Origin: Verrucomicrobium sp. BvORR034
GTDB taxonomy: Bacteria; Verrucomicrobiota; Verrucomicrobiia; Verrucomicrobiales; Verrucomicrobiaceae
DNA length: 45,329 nucleotides
Reading direction: 5' to 3'
Assembly: GCF_000739635.1 (NCBI RefSeq)
Contig: NZ_BATQ01000152.1
Coordinates: forward strand, 1 to 45,329
In this document: positions 41,755 through 45,329 of the stretch, piece by piece
Layout of the letters: every line of letters starts with the position of its first letter
Numbering within the stretch: position 1 is the stretch's first letter
Made by a program: the position numbers and the translations under genes
The notes under the pieces: model-generated
What the model saw: the letters and a program-made list of their open reading frames with translations, nothing else
Database searches by the model: none
What the model was told of the DNA's origin: nothing

Positions 41755-42195
41755 TCACTCCCGGTGATACGGATCCCCCCTGAGGATGGAATAGCCGCGG
41801 TAGATTTGCTCCAGGAGCAGGACGAGCGCCACCTCGTGTTGCAGAGTCATGGCAGAGAGGCACCAGAGCTCGTTGGCAGCCGCTTTGACCTTGGGCGAAT
41901 GCCCGTCCGCCCCTCCGATGAGGAAGGACACTCGCTTCCTGCCAGTGAGTTCTTGTTTCTCGATCCACTTGGCGAGCTCCATGCTCGTGAGATGACGACC
42001 CTTTTCATCCAGCACGATGCACCAGCTGTCCTTGGCCGCTTCCAGCGCGCGATCCCCCACCTGTTCCGGTGTCCCCTCCTTGAGCGTCACCATGTCCACC
42101 TGCGCCATGCGCCGCAAGCGCTTGGAGTAATCCTCCACACCCGCCTTGGCCCAGGGAAGAGCCGGCTTGCCCACTGATATGATTTGCCATTTCAT
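41755..42195 (-). CDS. rlmH: 23S rRNA pseudouridine-1915 N3-methyltransferase
   Basis: From ATG 42195-42193 it has 146 residues, the usual RlmH length. KWQIISVGKPALPWAKAGVEDYSKRL opens the SPOUT fold, FLIGGADGHSP is the S-adenosylmethionine knot loop, and LQHEVALVLLLEQIYRGYSILRGDPYHRE is the conserved C-terminus. RlmH methylates pseudouridine 1915 of 23S rRNA in assembled ribosomes. It is followed on the same strand, after 107 bases, by the PAS kinase gene, which seems to have its own promoter. Confidence 0.96.
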   Translation of the reverse strand: MKWQIISVGKPALPWAKAGVEDYSKRLRRMAQVDMVTLKEGTPEQVGDRALEAAKDSWCIVLDEKGRHLTSMELAKWIEKQELTGRKRVSFLIGGADGHSPKVKAAANELWCLSAMTLQHEVALVLLLEQIYRGYSILRGDPYHRE

Positions 42196-42257
42196 CCACA
42201 AAAAGACCCGCTCACTGCAATTTTTAAAAAAACTTGAATTACTCTCAACTGCCGGAC

Positions 42258-42286
42258 TTGCAAATGAGGTGCCGGGTTTTTACAAT
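42258..42286 (+). promoter_or_regulatory. Candidate promoter of the CPYT lipoprotein gene
   Basis: TTGCAA (42258-42263) and TACAAT (42281-42286) are exactly 17 bases apart, 38 bases upstream of the ATG at 42325. Four of six and five of six bases match the housekeeping consensus. The AT-rich stretch around 42220-42240 could serve as an UP element. Confidence 0.55.
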
Positions 42287-42324
42287 CAGTTGCCCAGCAC
42301 CGCCATCGAGTCAATCGCGTCATC

Positions 42325-43374
42325 ATGAGCAGCGCCCATCGCCTTCGTAACTTGGCCCCAGTCGGGTGTGCCATCACCGCCCTGTTGACCCTTGCTTCCT
42401 GCGCGCTGCCGCCCAAGCAGGCGTGGCAGAAGATCCGCCACGACGGCCTGTTCGCCTACATCTCGTATGAGATGCGCACTCCACGCCGTCCGCTGGATGC
42501 ACCCGGGCCGGTGAAACCCATTGGCCCGGCGTCCAAGCCGATCCTCAACACGCCTTCCCAACCGCGCCCGCTGATGGCCCAGACGCCGGCCACGCCGACG
42601 AACTCCCAGAAGACAGGCACCGCCCGCACGGAAGGACGCGATGTGGCCAGCAGCACCCCAATGACTCCGCCCGAAGGCACCCTGACCGCTCATGCGGTGC
42701 CGGGACTACCGGGGTATGTGCGCTCACCCTACACCAATCCGCCGCGGCTCATTGATGTGAAGCGCAGCACAGCGGGCAGTACCATGGTCTGCCCGTACAC
42801 GAACAAACCCTTCATCGTACCCGCCGGAGCTGGGATTGAACCCAAGTCCAGCCCTGAGACAGAACTGGCAGATCGCCCCCGCACTGCCCCAGCGACTCCA
42901 GAAGCTCCAACCGTGCGGCCCAAGACCAGTCCCAAGTCTGGATCTGGCTCCGGATCCGGCCCCACGGGCCTCGCCAAGACGGAAGACACCAAGCCCGCTC
43001 CTCCGCAGTTGAAGGACATGGCCGGCCCTGCCAGCGGTCCTTCCTCGAACTCTGTTTCCGGCTCGAACCCGACTTCCGGGGCTGACGGCCCAAATGCCAG
43101 CACGAGCAAAGGGGCCGCCTCCAATCCCCCCGCGAATCCCACTGTCGCCACCACCCCAGCGCCAGCACCCGCTCCAGCTCCTGAGATTCCCTACGGTTCC
43201 CCCATCCAGGGTCGCCCTGGGTATGTTAACAGCCCCTACGCTGCGGCCCACCAGCTCGTGGACGTGACCGGCCTTCCCGTGGGCATGGAAGTGAAATGCC
43301 CCTACACCGGCAAGCTCTTCCGCGTGCCCCCACAAGACATGGCCTCCAGCAAGCCTGCGCCGGAGAATCGGTAA
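42325..43374 (+). CDS. Lipoprotein with two copies of a CPYT domain
   Basis: The product has 349 residues. A lipoprotein signal ends in LTLASC with Cys26 as the lipidation site. Two copies of a domain of about 45 residues occur near residues 125-170 and 290-335: both contain GYV-SPY, a DV pair, and then CPYT-K-F-VP. The linker of about 120 residues is Pro/Ser/Thr/Gly-rich and probably disordered. Each domain has one cysteine in CPYT. I recall single copies of this domain in other Verrucomicrobial proteins but no function. The last codon runs into an octamer array. Confidence 0.8.
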   Translation: MSSAHRLRNLAPVGCAITALLTLASCALPPKQAWQKIRHDGLFAYISYEMRTPRRPLDAPGPVKPIGPASKPILNTPSQPRPLMAQTPATPTNSQKTGTARTEGRDVASSTPMTPPEGTLTAHAVPGLPGYVRSPYTNPPRLIDVKRSTAGSTMVCPYTNKPFIVPAGAGIEPKSSPETELADRPRTAPATPEAPTVRPKTSPKSGSGSGSGPTGLAKTEDTKPAPPQLKDMAGPASGPSSNSVSGSNPTSGADGPNASTSKGAASNPPANPTVATTPAPAPAPAPEIPYGSPIQGRPGYVNSPYAAAHQLVDVTGLPVGMEVKCPYTGKLFRVPPQDMASSKPAPENR

Positions 43375-43408
43375 TTCAGTAATTCAGTGACCCGGTAAAC
43401 CAGTGGGC
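43369..43408 (+). repeat. Octamer array over the lipoprotein stop codon
   Basis: Five gapless units: CGGTAATT, CAGTAATT, CAGTGACC, CGGTAAAC, CAGTGGGC. The stop TAA (43372-43374) is in the first unit. Its last two units equal those behind ruvB except for one base. Confidence 0.88.
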
Positions 43409-43568
43409 CGGAGAGTTCGTTGTGAGGGGCTTGAACCCAATGGGGGGGAGCCAATCATGATGACGTCGCAACAGGCCGAACAGGTTTCGAGGTCACTCAG
43501 CTTGGAGTGGTCTGGCCCCAGAACGGACACGAATCCTCTATGCGAATTGAACCTGGAAGCGGGAAGCA

Positions 43569-44552
43569 GTGAAGGTCATCACCTACCAGAAGTATGGTTC
43601 TCCTGACGTTCTCGAGATAACCGAGCAACCAAGACCGACGCCAGGAGACAACGAACTCTTGATTCGGGTCCGTGCCACGACGGTTAGCTCCGCCGACTGG
43701 AGGATGCGCAGCCTCGAGATGCCTCGTGGATTCGGCGTGCTGGGGCGTCTCGCCATCGGCATCCGAGGACCGAGGAAGCCGGTTCTCGGATCCGAACTCG
43801 CAGGCGATGTAGAAGCAGTGGGGCGCGCTGTCACGTCCTTCAAAGTCGGTGATCAGGTCTTTGCCTTCACAGGCGCCGGCCTGGGTTGCCACGCTGAATA
43901 CAAGTGCTTGCCGGCGAATGGCGCTGTCGCATTGAAGCCATCGAATCTGAGCTTCGAGCAGGCTGCTGCGCTCTCCTTCGGCGGAGCAACCATATTGGAC
44001 TATTTCCGAAGGGGTGAGCTACGCAGCGGCGAACGCGTGCTCGTCAATGGTGCCTCTGGCACAGTAGGCAGTGCCGCAGTGCAGCTTGCCAGGCACTTTG
44101 GCGCACACGTTACAGGCGTCTGCAGTGCTGCCAATCTGGAGCTGGTGCGATCCATCGGCGCCGACGAGGTGATCGACTACACGCAACGCGACTTCGCCCA
44201 GTCCAAGGTGCCATTTGACGTCATCGTTGACACTGTGGGTAACGCGCCTTTCGCCCGGAGCGGGCCTGCATTGCGCAGAGGCGGACGACTGCTCCTCGTT
44301 CTGGCAAGTCTTCCAGAGCTCTTGAAGGCACCCTGGCACAGCCTAACGAGCGGCAAGAGAGTCATCGCCGGCCCAGCCGCCGAGCGGCCCGAGTACGTTC
44401 GCCAGCTCGGGGAACTTGCCGCGGCGGGCAGGTTCACACCGGTCATCGATCGCAGCTATCCGTTCGAGAATATGGTCGATGCGAATCGGTACGTAGATCG
44501 TGGACACAAGAGAGGTAGTGTCGTCATCACTCTCGGCCCGAGCGTCGCGTGA
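43569..44552 (+). CDS. Zinc-free MDR oxidoreductase (quinone reductase-like)
   Basis: The product has 327 residues and starts at GTG 43569. MKVITYQKYGSPDVLEITEQPRP is the usual beginning of MDR proteins of the quinone-reductase class; PVLGSELAGDVEAVG and FKVGDQVFAF follow, and VLVNGASGTVGSAAVQLARHFGAHV is the NADPH-binding Rossmann motif. The cysteines that bind zinc in alcohol dehydrogenases are missing. It probably reduces quinones or other carbonyl compounds with NADPH. It is an isolated gene downstream of the lipoprotein. Confidence 0.9.
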   Translation: MKVITYQKYGSPDVLEITEQPRPTPGDNELLIRVRATTVSSADWRMRSLEMPRGFGVLGRLAIGIRGPRKPVLGSELAGDVEAVGRAVTSFKVGDQVFAFTGAGLGCHAEYKCLPANGAVALKPSNLSFEQAAALSFGGATILDYFRRGELRSGERVLVNGASGTVGSAAVQLARHFGAHVTGVCSAANLELVRSIGADEVIDYTQRDFAQSKVPFDVIVDTVGNAPFARSGPALRRGGRLLLVLASLPELLKAPWHSLTSGKRVIAGPAAERPEYVRQLGELAAAGRFTPVIDRSYPFENMVDANRYVDRGHKRGSVVITLGPSVA

Positions 44553-44752
44553 GCCCCAGCCATGCGCGGTAGGGAAGCGCGGATGCAATCTGGCGTCCCG
44601 TGGGCCGGGTCGCTGAGCTTGAGTCGTTCAGCCACCGAACCAATTCCTCATAACTGTGAAAACTGAAAAATGGATGTCCTGAAGTCACTCGCTTGTTCGT
44701 CGTACCCTTGAACGACGCGAAATTTATCAACCCACCAACAACGAACAATACT

Positions 44753-45220
44753 ATGGCGAATTCCATCCGCACCTGCCTCTGGTTCCGCGACGGGCGAGGC
44801 CGCGAAGCTGCTGAATACTACTGCTCCCTGATCCCAGGAAGCCGGATCGAGACGGCCTTTCATGGCGACGCCGGACATGGTGCCTTCTCGGTGATCGACT
44901 TCTCGCTAGGGGGAGTGCCTTACCAAATACTCGACGCCGGACCGATGTTCACCCTGACTGAGGCGGTGTCGATTTCAGTTGCGACGGACGATCAGGCCGA
45001 GACGGATCGGCTCTGGGCAGCTCTGACCGCAAATGGCGGCGAGGAAAGCCACTGCGGATGGCTCAAGGACCGCTACGGGGTGTCATGGCAGGTTTACCCA
45101 AAGCGGCTCACGGAGTTGACGACGAGTGCCGACAAGGATGTGTCCACCAAGGCGATGGCAGCCATGATGAAGCAAATGAAAATCGACATCGCCGTGATCG
45201 AAGCAGCGGTTCGTGACTAG
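44753..45220 (+). CDS. PhnB-like VOC (glyoxalase-fold) protein
   Basis: I use ATG 44753 (155 residues); the frame is open upstream to 44693 with unlike sequence. SIRTCLWFRDGRGREAAEYYCSLIPGSRIE is the standard opening of the PhnB/3-demethylubiquinone methyltransferase-like VOC group, and CGWLKDRYGVSWQVYPKRL its end. Such proteins are beta-alpha-beta dimers, some metal-binding; the function of this group is mostly unknown. Confidence 0.88.
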   Translation: MANSIRTCLWFRDGRGREAAEYYCSLIPGSRIETAFHGDAGHGAFSVIDFSLGGVPYQILDAGPMFTLTEAVSISVATDDQAETDRLWAALTANGGEESHCGWLKDRYGVSWQVYPKRLTELTTSADKDVSTKAMAAMMKQMKIDIAVIEAAVRD

Positions 45221-45295
45221 AAGCAGCCCACGGCCTACCCGTGCGCTACCGGTGAGATACGAGGAAGCGACGCGCTGAACATTTGCCCCCAGAAC

Positions 45296-45311
45296 GTCCC
45301 GCATGCGGGAC
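45296..45311. repeat. 16-bp perfect palindrome, part of repeat C
   Basis: GTCCCGCATGCGGGAC is identical to 5608-5623, the end of repeat C copy 1. The window ends 18 bases later, so a third copy may continue beyond the edge. Confidence 0.7.
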
Positions 45312-45329
45312 CAATGCCATCAGGGGAAA

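Noticed and set aside
44527-44772. 81-codon minus-strand frame with a hydrophobic start between the oxidoreductase and VOC genes
   Set aside because: It overlaps the start of the well-supported VOC gene and its C-terminal half is low-complexity; nothing supports it.

Overview
The window looks like a chromosomal segment of a Gram-negative, GC-rich member of the Verrucomicrobia, probably Verrucomicrobiaceae-like. The support is a PVC-type dehydrogenase/cytochrome c protein, a zinc-ribbon leader of the kind that opens Ser/Thr kinases in this phylum, an outer-membrane bamA-ompH-lpxD cluster, and intergenic DNA full of short palindromic and 7-8 bp periodic repeats. I see no tRNA, rRNA, CRISPR array, transposase or phage gene. 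Taxonomy and all family names rest on reading motifs, not on searches.

Layout. 1-7.9 kb (minus strand): the start of a probable kinase, an Lgt-like membrane protein, a secreted pair (dimethylformamidase-like protein plus PVC-type cytochrome c protein), and a compact group of a conserved small protein, a small membrane protein and a radical SAM enzyme of the MJ0619/Tes type. 8-13.3 kb: an MFS transporter divergent from a PfkB sugar kinase, a membrane protein of unknown function, and a ketopantoate reductase. 13.7-17 kb: an ECF sigma/RskA-type anti-sigma pair, divergent from an FMN-binding protein and its flavin transferase ApbE. 17.2-26.6 kb: about sixteen small genes, all on the minus strand, mostly of unknown function (CdiI-like, DUF7079-like, septoil-knot-like, GNAT-like, SIMPL, phosphoesterase). 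This resembles an accessory or immunity-type island, but no toxin is present. 27-34.4 kb: hflK (frameshifted) and hflC, then lpxD, ompH/skp and bamA. 34.6-45.3 kb: ruvB; a minus-strand group of rlmH and two large PAS sensor kinases, one lacking the expected phosphoacceptor histidine and the other carrying a pseudo-receiver; a lipoprotein with a duplicated CPYT domain; a zinc-free MDR oxidoreductase; and a PhnB-like VOC protein.

The most unusual signal is in the non-coding DNA. Gene 3' ends repeatedly run into short arrays of a degenerate octamer (CAGTAATT / CGGTAAAC / CAGTGCGT types), usually with the stop codon inside the first or second unit. One array has expanded to more than 13 perfect copies. 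Because 8 is not a multiple of 3, consecutive TAA-bearing units put stop codons in all reading frames. Other genes have heptamer arrays of different sequence in the same position. Several families of palindromic intergenic repeats are shared between distant sites in the window.
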